A stretch of DNA of 64,000 nucleotides from Adhaeribacter soli (GCF_008727925.1 NZ_VTWT01000003.1:310001-374000), one strand, 5' to 3'; positions 33,183 through 42,512 are shown, counted from the stretch's first letter. The notes: generated by a model not told the origin, from the sequence alone. A program made the numbers and translations.

Positions 33183-34127
33183 ATGAACCGCATTACCGAA
33201 CTTTTCAAGATAGAATTACCCATTATTCAGGCCGGCATGATCTGGTGCAGCGGCTGGGAGCTGGCTTCGGCGGTGAGTAACGCCGGTGGCTTGGGCCTGA
33301 TCGGCGCCGGCTCCATGTACCCGGACGTGTTGCGCACGCACATTCAGAAATGCAAGGAAACTACTTCCAAACCTTTCGGCGTAAACGTGCCGCTGTTGTA
33401 CCCCGATATTGAAAAGCACATGGAGGTAATTATGGAAGAAGGCGTAAAGATCGTTTTCACTTCCGCCGGCAACCCGAAAACCTGGACCAAAACCCTGCAG
33501 GCGCACGGTATTACGGTAGTGCACGTGGTTAGCAACGTGAAATTTGCGAAGAAGTGCGAAGAAGCAGGGGTAGATGCCATCGTAGCCGAAGGCTTTGAAG
33601 CCGGCGGGCACAACGGCCGCGAAGAAACCACTACGTTCTGTTTGATACCCTTGGTACGCCAGGCCGTGAAGCTTCCTTTAATTGCGGCCGGCGGGATTGG
33701 TACGGGTCGCGGTATTTTCGGTGCCTTGGCTTTGGGGGCAGAAGGCGTGCAGGTAGGTAGCCGGTTTGTAGCCAGCGAAGAATCTTCGGCGCACGAACAT
33801 TTTAAAGCCAAAGTAATAGAAGCCGGCGAAGGCGATACCGAACTATCGTTAAAGCAACTCACGCCGGTGCGCCTGCTCAAGAATAAATTCTACCAGGAAG
33901 TAAAAGCTGCCGAAATGCGCGGCGCTACCGCTGCTGAACTGGAACAGCTTTTAGGCAGTCGCCGGAGCAAACGCGGCATGTTCGAAGGCGATCTGGAAGA
34001 AGGCGAACTGGAGATCGGGCAAATTGCAGCCGCGGTTACCAGAATTCAGCCGGCCGGGGAGATTGTCCGGGAAATGTGGGCGGAGTTCTTGGAGGCGAAG
34101 GCGGATTTTTGTAAGATGCAGTTCTAA
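33183..34127 (+). CDS. Nitronate monooxygenase / FabK-like FMN enzyme
   Basis: A 314-residue TIM-barrel flavoprotein: 'LPIIQAGMIWCSGWELASAVSNAGGLG' at the start, the signature 'VAEGFEAGGHNGREETTTF' near 140 with the catalytic-type His, 'LIAAGGIGTGRGIFGALALGAEGVQVGSRF' for phosphate binding near 165-195. The family contains nitronate monooxygenases (nitronate oxidation with O2) and the enoyl-ACP reductase FabK; these cannot be separated on sequence feel alone. Another 'monooxygenase-like' role is possible. It stands alone between two repeat elements. Confidence 0.88.
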   Translation: MNRITELFKIELPIIQAGMIWCSGWELASAVSNAGGLGLIGAGSMYPDVLRTHIQKCKETTSKPFGVNVPLLYPDIEKHMEVIMEEGVKIVFTSAGNPKTWTKTLQAHGITVVHVVSNVKFAKKCEEAGVDAIVAEGFEAGGHNGREETTTFCLIPLVRQAVKLPLIAAGGIGTGRGIFGALALGAEGVQVGSRFVASEESSAHEHFKAKVIEAGEGDTELSLKQLTPVRLLKNKFYQEVKAAEMRGATAAELEQLLGSRRSKRGMFEGDLEEGELEIGQIAAAVTRIQPAGEIVREMWAEFLEAKADFCKMQF

Positions 34128-34138
34128 AACAAAACTTT

Positions 34139-34242
34139 GTCATCCTGAGCGGTAGCGAAGGACCTTGTCGGCCAACAGCAGAAAGGCCAGAAATAACGGG
34201 CACTATTAGCCGACGAGTTGTTTCGCTATCGCTCAACATGAC
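34139..34242. repeat. Dispersed 'TGAGCnnTAGCGAA' inverted repeat, copy 3
   Basis: Starts GTCATCCTGAGCGGTAGCGA and ends with the inverse of GTCATGTTGAGC; core TCGGC/GCCGA. It lies 12 nt after the nitronate monooxygenase stop. Confidence 0.8.
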
Positions 34243-34270
34243 CGCTTAAAATGTGCGTTAGCGGTGGCAC

Positions 34271-34585
34271 TTAAAATCTTCTTAGCATCTTCAGATATTC
34301 CTTCTCAGAATTTACCGTTCCGCACTTGATCATCTCACCGTTCTTGTAAATAGCTACAAAAGGCACTTCGCGCTGTTTAACCAGGTTTTCGGCAATGGTG
34401 CCCGGCTGGGCCAGCATTAAACCAAACTTTATGTGCTGGTAGGCAGGCTCCTGAGAAAGTTCTTCATAAACCGGCAGCAGATCCTCGCACCCTTCGCATT
34501 CCTGTTCCAGGTAATACGTAATAATGGCTTGTTCGCTGCCTTCGAAGAAAGCGGTTAATTCCTGTTCGTTGTTTATGGTGGTCAT
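34271..34585 (-). CDS. Thioredoxin-like small protein
   Basis: 104 residues with the thioredoxin fold pattern: 'AIITYYLEQECEGCEDLLPVYEELS' with a CxxC at about 30-33 (CEGC instead of CGPC) and the cis-Pro loop 'REVPFVAIYKNGE' near 75. No signal peptide, so it is cytosolic. The unusual active-site dipeptide suggests a redox potential or role different from TrxA. A minus-oriented dispersed motif (34591-34616) directly precedes the start codon. Confidence 0.82.
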   Translation of the reverse strand: MTTINNEQELTAFFEGSEQAIITYYLEQECEGCEDLLPVYEELSQEPAYQHIKFGLMLAQPGTIAENLVKQREVPFVAIYKNGEMIKCGTVNSEKEYLKMLRRF

Positions 34586-34645
34586 GGGTAGGTTTCTTTC
34601 AGGTATTATAGTTTTGCTGTATTCCGGCTTTTTATAAGAAGTAAG

Positions 34646-35119
34646 CTAATTCCCCAAATGCCGTAAATACAACTCGGCGCAAGCCAGCGCATCGCTCAAC
34701 GCATCGTGGTGGTTCAGTTTAATTTTATGTTCCCGGCACAATTCAGCCAGGCCTTTTTTGTAAATCTTCAGGGTGCAGGCCTGTTGGTAATCCGGGTGCG
34801 TAAGGCTGTAGTAATCCAACGTTTGGCGGAGGCAGCTGAAATCGAAGGCACCGTTGTGAGCTACTACCGTCTGGTTCTGAATGAAAGGCTGGAGTTCCGG
34901 CCATAAAGCGGCAAAAGCCGGGGCATTCCGGGTGTGGTGCGGCGCAATGCCGTGGATGCCGGTGTTCATGGGGTGGTAGAAATTATCGGGCGGACAGACC
35001 AGTTTGTTCAGTTGTTCGGTTACCCGACCGTTTTCTACCCGTACCAGACCAACCTGGCAGATGCTCCAGCGCTTGCCCTGGGCGGTTTCAAAGTCTATTG
35101 CAGTAAACGTATGGCTCAT
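34646..35119 (-). CDS. DEDDh 3'-5' exonuclease (DnaQ-like)
   Basis: 157 residues with all exonuclease motifs: ExoI 'FTAIDFETA' (DxE), ExoII 'VVAHNGAFDFSCLRQ' and ExoIII 'LNHHDALSDALACAEL' (H..x4-D). This is the stand-alone epsilon-like exonuclease type found in many Bacteroidota. It removes 3' nucleotides from DNA or RNA; the exact substrate is unknown. It is upstream of the thioredoxin-like gene on the same strand with a 60-nt gap. Confidence 0.9.
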   Translation of the reverse strand: MSHTFTAIDFETAQGKRWSICQVGLVRVENGRVTEQLNKLVCPPDNFYHPMNTGIHGIAPHHTRNAPAFAALWPELQPFIQNQTVVAHNGAFDFSCLRQTLDYYSLTHPDYQQACTLKIYKKGLAELCREHKIKLNHHDALSDALACAELYLRHLGN

Positions 35120-35143
35120 AAGTTGTCTTAATTTTCAACGAAC

Positions 35144-35170
35144 AAAAAGCCCTGCAAACTGCAGGGCTTT
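35144..35170 (-). terminator. Terminator of the peptide transporter gene
   Basis: GCCCTGCA/TGCAGGGC extended by AAA/TTT pairs with a 3-nt loop; on the minus strand it ends in TTTTTG. It lies 71 nt after the transporter stop. Confidence 0.85.
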
Positions 35171-35240
35171 CTTAATTCAAAAACGGTAAGATTCAGGGCA
35201 AGAAAGTCTTTCTTCCTTCGTCTTTTATCTTTCTTCCAAA

Positions 35241-36932
35241 CTACTGTTTACCGGTGTGCGTCTGGATAATGGTACGCAGCCACTTCAGCATGGCAAAGAT
35301 CGCCAGGGCGGCCAGTAAAGCGCCGGCACAGTTCACCATGAAGAAGTATTGCTTGTCGTCGTATTTATCCCAGAGGCTGGCCAGTACGCCGGAAAGTTTG
35401 TTACCGATGGAAGTAGACAGGAACCAACCGCCCATCATCAGCGCCGTTAAGCGCGGCGGGCTCAGTTTCGATACCAATGATAAACCCATCGGGCTCAGGC
35501 AAAGCTCCCCAACCGTAATTACCGCGTAGGTGCCCACCAGCCACCAGGCCGAGCTTTTGTCCATGCCGTTGTCGGCTGCGAACACGGCGCCTACCATGAT
35601 AAGCGTAGAAGCAGCAGTAATTAATAAACCAAGGCCAATTTTAGCCGGGGTAGAAGGTTCGGCTTTTTTGCGGCGAAGGAAGGCGAAAAACGCTACCACT
35701 ACCGGCGTTAAAAGTACTACGAAGAACGGGTTCACGCTCTGGAAAAGCTCCGGCGAGATCAGCGGCTGCTCTTCGCCGGCGGCCGGCCACTCTTCTTTCG
35801 GCAGGTTGTTCAGGTACGGGTCTACGCCTTCTTTGGTAACTACTTTGCCGCTGGCATCGGTAGTCGTGCGGAAGTTCTGGTCGTAAGCTTCTACGGTGCG
35901 GGTAGTATTATCTACGTACTGCACCATGCCCAGAGCCTGAGCCGGTTTTTCCAGGCTTTCCGGCAGGCTGCGGTCGGTGTAGTATTGGGCCCAGGTAGTT
36001 AAAGCGGTACCGTTCTGTTTAAAGATGGCCCAGAAAATAACCACCACCGCAAAAATTGCCAGCATGGCCGCGATCGGGCTTTTATCTTCTTTAGAAGCTT
36101 TGGCCCACAACGAAACGTAGAAGAAAACAATTGGCAGGGAACCGAACAGGAACGCATCGGTAGAGTCGGAGCCGAAAACGTTACCCGGAATAAAGAACCA
36201 GGCTGCTATACCCGCCAGTAAGGCCGGAAGAATTACAATGGCCAGAATGCGGTTAATGCTCATGTCGTTGGCCTGCACCGGCTTCAGCACATCTACGTGT
36301 TTGTAATGCTTGTTGCCCATCCAGAAGATCAGTACGCCAATGAACATCCCGATGCCGGCTGCAGCAAAAGCATAGCCCCAGCCGTAGTTGTTCCGCATGT
36401 AAGAGGCAATGAACGGCGCCGCAAAAGCTCCGACGTTAATACCCATGTAAAAAATATTGTAACCGGAGTCCTTTTGGTCGGCATACTGGGGTTCAGAATA
36501 TAAATTACCTAAAAGCGTAGAAATATTCGGTTTAAAAAAGCCGTTACCGACAATGATAAGACCCAGCGAGCCGAACAGGGCTAAGTTGCCCGGTAAAGCG
36601 AGTCCGCAATAACCCAGCGCCATCAGAAGGCCACCCATGGAAATCGCTTTGCGGTAACCCATCTTTCTATCTGCCAGCAAACCGCCGATAAAAGGCGTTA
36701 AATAAACCAGCGCGATAAACGTTCCGAAAATATCCGAAGCCTCCGATTTTGGCAAAGCCAGTCCCCCGTTCTGGGCATCGATCATGTACAGGAAGAAGAT
36801 CGCCAGCATGAGGTAAAAGCCGAAGCGTTCCCACATTTCGGAGAAGAACAGGTAGTAAAGCCCCTTGGGGTGTTTGGAGGTTTTGGTGCCCGGCGCCGTA
36901 TCGGTGCCCTGCGGAGATTGCGTAATTGCCAT
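35241..36932 (-). CDS. Proton-dependent oligopeptide (POT) family transporter
   Basis: The ATG at 36932 gives 563 residues ('MAITQSPQGTDTAP'); the N terminus before it has no membrane character. The POT signature ExxERFxxY is present ('SEMWERFGFYLM', near residue 32), with 'GGLLADRKMGYRKAI' and 'GNGFFKPNISTLLGNLY' and about 14 hydrophobic helices, plus a soluble insert (about 290-370). POT proteins import di- and tripeptides with protons through the inner membrane (DtpT type). Monocistronic with its own terminator. Confidence 0.93.
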   Translation of the reverse strand: MAITQSPQGTDTAPGTKTSKHPKGLYYLFFSEMWERFGFYLMLAIFFLYMIDAQNGGLALPKSEASDIFGTFIALVYLTPFIGGLLADRKMGYRKAISMGGLLMALGYCGLALPGNLALFGSLGLIIVGNGFFKPNISTLLGNLYSEPQYADQKDSGYNIFYMGINVGAFAAPFIASYMRNNYGWGYAFAAAGIGMFIGVLIFWMGNKHYKHVDVLKPVQANDMSINRILAIVILPALLAGIAAWFFIPGNVFGSDSTDAFLFGSLPIVFFYVSLWAKASKEDKSPIAAMLAIFAVVVIFWAIFKQNGTALTTWAQYYTDRSLPESLEKPAQALGMVQYVDNTTRTVEAYDQNFRTTTDASGKVVTKEGVDPYLNNLPKEEWPAAGEEQPLISPELFQSVNPFFVVLLTPVVVAFFAFLRRKKAEPSTPAKIGLGLLITAASTLIMVGAVFAADNGMDKSSAWWLVGTYAVITVGELCLSPMGLSLVSKLSPPRLTALMMGGWFLSTSIGNKLSGVLASLWDKYDDKQYFFMVNCAGALLAALAIFAMLKWLRTIIQTHTGKQ

Positions 36933-37054
36933 AAAAAGTACTGGAAGTGTGTTTTCTGAACGTTGAAAATACGGTTTTCTGTACAAAGTGCCAAACCTGC
37001 CGGAGAAATGGTGTATTTTCAGGAAGAAAGCTACTCTATAGGCCGCTCTCTAAA

Positions 37055-37792
37055 TCAAGGTGCCAATGTGAAGTAAAAACCTCCATTAATATTAAGTTTT
37101 TCAGAATACGGAATTTTGTGAAAAGAATAAACTGCCTGGAGTTGTACTTTTGTTTGCTTCCAGCCGCCCCGGATAGTTATTGCGGGTTCAAAAACCAGGA
37201 AATGGTCTTCTTGAAAATCATTAAGAATGAGGCGTTCGTTGTTTTCTAAAATCGGATATCCATAAATATCAGTAATATATTTTTTGCCGTCATATAAGTC
37301 CGGATACTTAATTAACACAATCCTGGGTGAAAAAGCGATGTCTACCTTATTAGAGGTATATCCAAAATTAGGCTGAAAATATATCTTTTTTAAATCGATG
37401 GAAAACGGGTTGTCTGTTCGTTTATTTACCACCTTCCCGGTTCCGGCTCCAATGTAGGTTTCGAATACTAAATTCTTGCCCAGAGTAGCAAAGTAACCAG
37501 TTCCGGCTTCCAGCAAATAACCATATCCCCGAGGTGAATTGTCTGGAGTTAAGCCGGAAAGGTAAGTACCATTTGCAATTACCCCAAAATGGTTTGCAAA
37601 AGCATAGCCAACTTGGGCCTGAGGTCCGGAAAGATCCGCCGTGCATGCTAAGGATAAATTTGCACTTACTTCATTTTTTTCCTGAAAGAGAGGGACGTTT
37701 ATTCCAGTTGGAGCGTAATACTTTGGAACACAGGCAGGAAATAAAAATAAGCCAAGCGTAAGCACTGTCATAATTAACTTTATTTGTGTCAT
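37055..37792 (-). CDS. Lipoprotein of unknown function, beta-rich
   Basis: 245 residues with lipobox 'LFLFPAC' (Cys21), then alternating hydrophobic/aromatic strands ending in 'VQLQAVYSFHK' and 'NINGGFYFTLAP', which suggests a small outer-membrane-barrel-like or calycin-like domain. The coding sequence is more AT-rich than its neighbours, hinting at a more recent arrival. I do not recognise the family. It is separate from its neighbours (about 120 nt and 180 nt). Confidence 0.75.
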   Translation of the reverse strand: MTQIKLIMTVLTLGLFLFPACVPKYYAPTGINVPLFQEKNEVSANLSLACTADLSGPQAQVGYAFANHFGVIANGTYLSGLTPDNSPRGYGYLLEAGTGYFATLGKNLVFETYIGAGTGKVVNKRTDNPFSIDLKKIYFQPNFGYTSNKVDIAFSPRIVLIKYPDLYDGKKYITDIYGYPILENNERLILNDFQEDHFLVFEPAITIRGGWKQTKVQLQAVYSFHKIPYSEKLNINGGFYFTLAP

Positions 37793-37970
37793 AAAAGCCT
37801 GATTTTGGATATGCTTTTAAAGTTTAAACAGTAGCATAAGGTAATAAGAAAATCGAAATAACAAAAGGTTTAAAAGGTGTTGGTTCAGAATGAAATCACT
37901 TTAACACAGGTTTTTTTTAAATTCAGCTTTTTAAGCTTGAAGAGAGTTCAGATAGAGAAGAAGGGAAGCG

Positions 37971-38588
37971 CTAAACAAACAGCATTAAACTTCCCCCGAT
38001 AACCAAGCCTGTGAATAAACCGGCGTACACCTGGGCGGGCGTGTGTTCGTTCAGCGCCAGCCTTGCCGATAATACCGCGCCGGCCACCAGCACAAACAGA
38101 ATAATGAGGTAAAGCAAGCCGCTTTCCGGCAGCAAGTGATTCAGCAGGGCGAGTAAACCCAGCAACCCGCCGAGGCCTACGCCGTGCGCACTGATCTTCC
38201 AGAAAAGCGAAACAAGGTACGTGGCAAATACCGAAAGCGTGATGAGCAGCATCAGGTAATAAAAAAGCTCGCTGAAGCCAAGATTCCGCTGGAAAAAATA
38301 AGTAACTGTCGCGTAGCAAAACGAAGTGAAAAGCAACGGAAACCTTCTTTGTACCCGGTCGCCGAGCTCCAGGGAGTTAACCAGGCCGTAGCGGAACATG
38401 GCGTAAGTACCGATGCCCGGAACCAGGAACGTGCCGAAAAAGATGAACGTGAGCAGGATCCAGCGTTTATCCAGGGGAAAGGTAAGCGCCGATTCCGGCA
38501 GCCAGTAAAGCACCAGGTAAAACAGATACGTGGGCATCAGCAGCGGGTGAAAAAGTACAGACAGAAACCGGGCCAGTGCAGCGTTCAC
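37971..38588 (-). CDS. PAP2-like integral membrane protein
   Basis: 205 residues from a GTG start (no early ATG in frame). Five or six membrane helices. The C-terminal half keeps a PAP2 (type 2 phosphatidate phosphatase) pattern: 'KISAHGVGLGGLLG' near 132 (S-x-H) and 'SARLALNEHTPAQVYAGLFTG' near 175 (R-x4-H-x3-Q). The first PAP2 motif K-x6-RP is not evident, so it may be a divergent or inactive phosphatase. It probably acts on lipid phosphates if active. Confidence 0.72.
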   Translation of the reverse strand: MNAALARFLSVLFHPLLMPTYLFYLVLYWLPESALTFPLDKRWILLTFIFFGTFLVPGIGTYAMFRYGLVNSLELGDRVQRRFPLLFTSFCYATVTYFFQRNLGFSELFYYLMLLITLSVFATYLVSLFWKISAHGVGLGGLLGLLALLNHLLPESGLLYLIILFVLVAGAVLSARLALNEHTPAQVYAGLFTGLVIGGSLMLFV

Positions 38589-38653
38589 GTAGATGGGGAG
38601 AAACTAAAATATTTCTCAAAATTATGCATTGCCCCCCAATACCACAACCCGAA

Positions 38654-39352
38654 TTAAACAACGGTAGCTTTTTCTTTCGCAAACCCGGGCTTCGGTGGAG
38701 TTAACTGTAGTTTCTGCCGCCATTGCATTGTTGAACGTGCTATTAAAACGGTGCCGATCAAGGTCGGACCAATCCATATGAGCCACTGCTGCCCGATCTG
38801 CACGTTATTCACCAGGAAACCCGTAACGGTAGAAATGTAAGCCCCGCCCATCATGCCGATGTGTTTCAGCAGCCAGGCTTTATTGCCCGGCCTGAAAAGA
38901 TCCGGCTTCCGGAAAGAGATCAGGTCGCCTGCACTGCTGCCCAGAAGGACCAAGCCGAAAACAGCCAGCACCGGCACAAATAGTTTGCCGGAGATTAATA
39001 TTTGAGCTATCGGAAAGCCGATCATGAGCAGGCCGGTTAGCAAACCGGCTAAGGAAGGAAGTTTGTCCTGCAGGCCGGGCGTGTAGGTTTCGCGGAGCCG
39101 GAAGTAGAAAAGGGCACGCTTGCCGGTGTAGGTTAAGTAAAGCGCAAAAACACCAATAGCCAGTAAGGACGGATTGAACTTTAAGGAGCTTAGCAACAAG
39201 GCCGAAAGGGCTACGGCGTACATGGAAAGCTCGTAGGTGCGGCCGGAGCGGTTGTGGTTTTTGCGGCCTTTGGCGGCGAAGATGGCAAGCAGTCCGCTAC
39301 CTAAGGCTACGGTGCCGGCCAGAATGTGAAATAGAAGAATTGCTTTGTACAT
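38654..39352 (-). CDS. DUF2306-like integral membrane protein
   Basis: 232 residues, seven predicted helices. The start 'LLFHILAGTVALGSGLLAIF' followed by 'GRKNHNRSGRTYELSMYAVALSALLLS' is the typical His-containing layout of DUF2306-like Bacteroidota membrane proteins (His9 in TM1, 'KH' and another His 'LLKHIGMMGGAYIS' in TM6), which may hold heme but have no proven role. Same strand as its neighbours with a 65-nt gap. Confidence 0.72.
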   Translation of the reverse strand: MYKAILLFHILAGTVALGSGLLAIFAAKGRKNHNRSGRTYELSMYAVALSALLLSSLKFNPSLLAIGVFALYLTYTGKRALFYFRLRETYTPGLQDKLPSLAGLLTGLLMIGFPIAQILISGKLFVPVLAVFGLVLLGSSAGDLISFRKPDLFRPGNKAWLLKHIGMMGGAYISTVTGFLVNNVQIGQQWLIWIGPTLIGTVLIARSTMQWRQKLQLTPPKPGFAKEKATVV

Positions 39353-39468
39353 GGTGCGTAAATTTTTTCTACAAACTTACGGCAGGGGTAAAGCGGGGTC
39401 AAGGCAAAAGGGACGGAAAACAAGCTCCCGGGGCGAAAAGCAAAGGTTTGGGATGAAGTGCAGGTTTC

Positions 39469-40374
39469 TTAGCCGTGCAGCAAGCTTTTAATTTCAGGAA
39501 CCATTTTCCGGGAAACCGGGATTCGTTCCGAAGTACCGTACAGTTCCAGTTTCAGGCCCTGGGCATTGCCGGAAAAATTATGGACCTGTGCCAGGTTCAC
39601 CAGGTAAGCCCGGTGACAGCGTACGATCTTAGGCTCCTCTTTTACCGCTTCTTCCAGTCGGGTTAGGGTGCTTCGGATTAGACTTTTCTTAGGAATACCG
39701 TTTTCAAGATAATGTAGCTCCACGTAATTGTCGGCGGCCATCGCAAAAAGAAAATCGGACTTGGGTAGGCTGATCTGTTCGGAGCCGGTTTCGGAAGTAA
39801 AAGTAAGCACAGAAGCTTCGGGTAACTCCGGCATTTCAGAAACAGGTAAATAAGCCGGTTGCGGAATTGACGTCGGAGCATGTTTTCTCAGCTCCGAATT
39901 CATTTCCTGTGCCAGTTCCAGGTTTTTGGTGAGCAGGCGGTTGTGCCGGAAAAGTACGATCACAGAAACCGGTAAAATGCCCACGGCCAGCGTAATGCTT
40001 TCGAAATACAATAAATGGCTTAAACTGAAAGGCTGCCGGAAAATAAGAAACGTGTAAAGCGTATTGAAAAAGCCGATCAGCAGAAAGTTGAAAAGCGTGA
40101 TCTGGATTTCCCTGCCAACCGTCCAGTTTTCAGCTTTAAACCAGCCGGGGAATAATCGGGAGAAAACAATCGAAACCAGACTGATGCAGCCGAACGTAAC
40201 CAGGCCGTACCCGGAAATAGCCAGGTATTTTGTTGCGCCTTCCGAAGCTTCGCGCATGCCAAACGGTTGAAACACCAGCAGAAATAGCGCTACAAACAAA
40301 CCGATTACCGCCGCCATCCGGATAGAACCGGAAAGCGTGTGGGCCGGAAAAGGTTGTTTAAGGGTTGAAAGCAT
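39469..40374 (-). CDS. LytTR transcriptional regulator with N-terminal membrane domain
   Basis: 301 residues: four TM helices at about 20-150, a linker, and a LytTR DNA-binding domain at about 200-300 ('FLFAMAADNYVELHYLENG', 'LIRSTLTRLEEAV', 'IVRCHRAYLVNLAQVHNFSGNAQG', 'RIPVSRKMVPEIKSLL'). It lacks a receiver domain, so it is not a response regulator; the membrane part may sense an envelope signal directly. This architecture is frequent in Cytophagales. A dispersed-motif copy (40381-40410) precedes the start codon and is probably its promoter. Confidence 0.92.
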   Translation of the reverse strand: MLSTLKQPFPAHTLSGSIRMAAVIGLFVALFLLVFQPFGMREASEGATKYLAISGYGLVTFGCISLVSIVFSRLFPGWFKAENWTVGREIQITLFNFLLIGFFNTLYTFLIFRQPFSLSHLLYFESITLAVGILPVSVIVLFRHNRLLTKNLELAQEMNSELRKHAPTSIPQPAYLPVSEMPELPEASVLTFTSETGSEQISLPKSDFLFAMAADNYVELHYLENGIPKKSLIRSTLTRLEEAVKEEPKIVRCHRAYLVNLAQVHNFSGNAQGLKLELYGTSERIPVSRKMVPEIKSLLHG

Positions 40375-40443
40375 GGGCAGGTTTTTTGGGCCGGAAAGAT
40401 AGCGTTTTTCCCTTAACTACACCTGACAGCTAAGAAGGAGCGT

Positions 40444-41625
40444 TTATGGCAGGTCTTTGCAGGTGAAGCGGTAGAACTTTCCTTTTTCCAACGGTTTCTC
40501 AAATTCCAGGAAGAATAGTTTACCTTCTTCTATGTTTAACCCGCAGAAAGATTCGCAAACCTTTTTAAATACCCTGGTTTCCGGATAGAAAGGTACGTTC
40601 AGCTCTTCCAAAGACCACTTATTTACATCGATGATCTGCCCGCCCTGCAGGTCTTTGCTTTGCAGAAAATAAGCACTTAAACGTTGGTCGATTTTAAGTA
40701 ATTCGTCTTCAGCTACAATGATATAGTATTCATTTATTTTTTCGGAATATAAACTGAAAGCCAGATAACTATCCCAATAACCGAAAAAGTTAAATACTGG
40801 CATGAACCAGGCCAGCAGCAAAATCAGCAAGCTTAACAGTTTAGATTTTAAGCTAGTCCCTTGCCAAGTAAACGAACTGCCTTTTACCTGGAGGAAGGAC
40901 AATATCACTAAGCCGATCATGGCAATGTTCCAGGGGTACACAATGTAATTCCCGTCAATTCCCAGCGGGCTTAGATAGACCAGAATAAACAAGTGCGTAG
41001 CTAGCGCAAGGAATACGCCAATAGTCCTGGTTCGGGGAATTAAAAGCGCCATTGACGTGATGATCTCCAGGGCCGGAATACTGTAACCCCAGGGTTTTAA
41101 CGCTTTTATAATTTTGGGATCTGCTATTCTGAACAGCCCGGTAAGCATGGGTTCAAAAGTAAGATCCAGAAAGTTTGTACTGCATTTATGGATGCCGCTC
41201 CAGAAATAAATTCCGGCCAGCAGCAATTGGAAATATTGCAGGGAGGTATGCTTCGAGCCATCATCTTTCCGGGCGAAGGAAAAGGGCACCAGGCATAAAA
41301 AATAAAGATAAACCCAGGGCTGCCACCGGTTCTGGTCCTGCAGGGCCAGGAGGAATACTAATCCTAAAACCAGATGATTGACGAGCTTCTTCTTTACAAA
41401 GCAGTTAAGTAGAAGTAAGATCAGGAGTAAGCCGAGGAAAATAAAGTCAAAGGGATGCCGGAAGCCGGCGAAGAAATCAAAAGCAGGCGCCAGGGGAAAG
41501 AGCCGCTCGGAATGCCAGAGGTTCAAAGAAAAAAGAATTCCTGTAAAAAAGAAAAAGCTTGCTACAGCTTTTATGAGCCTTAACCGCGTGGCAGGAGGTA
41601 AATTCTTGAGCATTTCCGGAAGCAT
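40444..41625 (-). CDS. HTTM/DoxX-like integral membrane protein
   Basis: 393 residues with about ten helices and a soluble C-terminal tail of about 110 residues. Features such as 'YFWSGIHKCSTNFLDLTFEPMLTG', 'PALEIITSMALLIPRTRTIGVFLALATHLFILV' and 'SPLGIDGNYIVYPWNIAMIGL' resemble the HTTM/MauE-DoxX type of membrane domain, members of which include vitamin K-dependent carboxylase-like proteins. The function is unknown. It lies 70 nt upstream of the LytTR gene on the same strand. Confidence 0.65.
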   Translation of the reverse strand: MLPEMLKNLPPATRLRLIKAVASFFFFTGILFSLNLWHSERLFPLAPAFDFFAGFRHPFDFIFLGLLLILLLLNCFVKKKLVNHLVLGLVFLLALQDQNRWQPWVYLYFLCLVPFSFARKDDGSKHTSLQYFQLLLAGIYFWSGIHKCSTNFLDLTFEPMLTGLFRIADPKIIKALKPWGYSIPALEIITSMALLIPRTRTIGVFLALATHLFILVYLSPLGIDGNYIVYPWNIAMIGLVILSFLQVKGSSFTWQGTSLKSKLLSLLILLLAWFMPVFNFFGYWDSYLAFSLYSEKINEYYIIVAEDELLKIDQRLSAYFLQSKDLQGGQIIDVNKWSLEELNVPFYPETRVFKKVCESFCGLNIEEGKLFFLEFEKPLEKGKFYRFTCKDLP

Positions 41626-41795
41626 TGCTACTTTTCAGCCGCCTGATCTTCCAGCATAAACGGTTACCTGGGATCCGGGAAAAAACGGCAGAGCAGCAAA
41701 GATAACATATCTGAAGCGGTTTGCTAAAGAATGTTGCCGGCAACCTGAAAGGAGCAGGTGCTTTCATTTGTCCCGGCTGCTCTGCCGCATGGTTA

Positions 41796-42269
41796 TTAAC
41801 TTAAAAACGCCGAATACATCCACACCGATTTTTCCTGCTCCCGGATATAGTCGCTCATCAGGGCCAGGGTGCCTTCGTCTTCGGTTTCCTGGGCCAGGCT
41901 CAGGATCTCGCGCTGCAGCAGAATAATGGTTTTAAACGAATTCAGGATATCTTCCACGGCTTTCATGCCATCGCGGCTCTGGCTGCTTTCCTTTATCTGC
42001 GAGGTTTTCATATACTCCGAAAACTTATGATCTGGTGCGTAACCCAGGGTTAAAATACGTTCGGCCAGTTCATCTATTTTCAAAAACAGGTCGTTGTAAA
42101 GCTCTTCGAATTTGGCATGCAGCTCGAAGAATTTCTCGCCTTTAATGTTCCAGTGGTAGCCGCGCACGTTCTGGTAAAAAGTAGAATAGTTGGCTAAGAG
42201 GTCGTTTAATTTATTGGCCAGTTCCTCCGATTTGCTCTTGTCGAGGCCTATTGCGTTCAGGTTTTCCAT
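41796..42269 (-). CDS. dps: Dps ferritin-like DNA-protection protein
   Basis: 157 residues, the usual Dps size. The inter-subunit ferroxidase centre is intact: 'YHWNIKGEKFFELHAKFEELYNDLFLKIDELAER' gives the His, the second His and the D/E ligands. Dps forms a 12-subunit shell that oxidises Fe2+ with H2O2 and protects DNA in stress and starvation. The N terminus is short with few Lys, so direct DNA binding may be weak. It is next to the REP/transposase locus; no OxyR or Fur site was identified. Confidence 0.95.
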   Translation of the reverse strand: MENLNAIGLDKSKSEELANKLNDLLANYSTFYQNVRGYHWNIKGEKFFELHAKFEELYNDLFLKIDELAERILTLGYAPDHKFSEYMKTSQIKESSQSRDGMKAVEDILNSFKTIILLQREILSLAQETEDEGTLALMSDYIREQEKSVWMYSAFLS

Positions 42270-42350
42270 AGTAGTTGCTTATTAAATTCGTGTAAGGCCA
42301 ATATACGGAAGGGAGCGGGAAAGTTTTTATGATAAAGGTCATGTAATTCA

Positions 42351-42410
42351 TTTGGCTAAAGCCTGATATAAAATGCTTTCGCTCCCCTGCCTGAAGGCAG
42401 GGGCAATTCA
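42351..42410 (+). repeat. REP-like repeat A
   Basis: TTTGGCTAAAGCCTG at the start, then CCCCTGCCTGAAGGCAGGGG and CAATTCA. Confidence 0.85.
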
Positions 42411-42450
42411 ATATTCGTATAAATAATCTCTGAAAAGCAATTTGTAAGAT

Positions 42451-42512
42451 TTCAATTGCCCTTGGCTTCAGCCAGGGGAACCCAGCATTGCGGTAAAATG
42501 GCTTTAGCCTAA
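42451..42512 (-). repeat. REP-like repeat B
   Basis: Inverse of A with changed arms: CAATTGCCCTTGGCTTCAGC, CAGGGGAAC and GGCTTTAGCCTAA. CCTTGG..CCAGGGG shows the paired positions changed on both sides. It contains the stop codon of the transposase gene. Confidence 0.8.
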
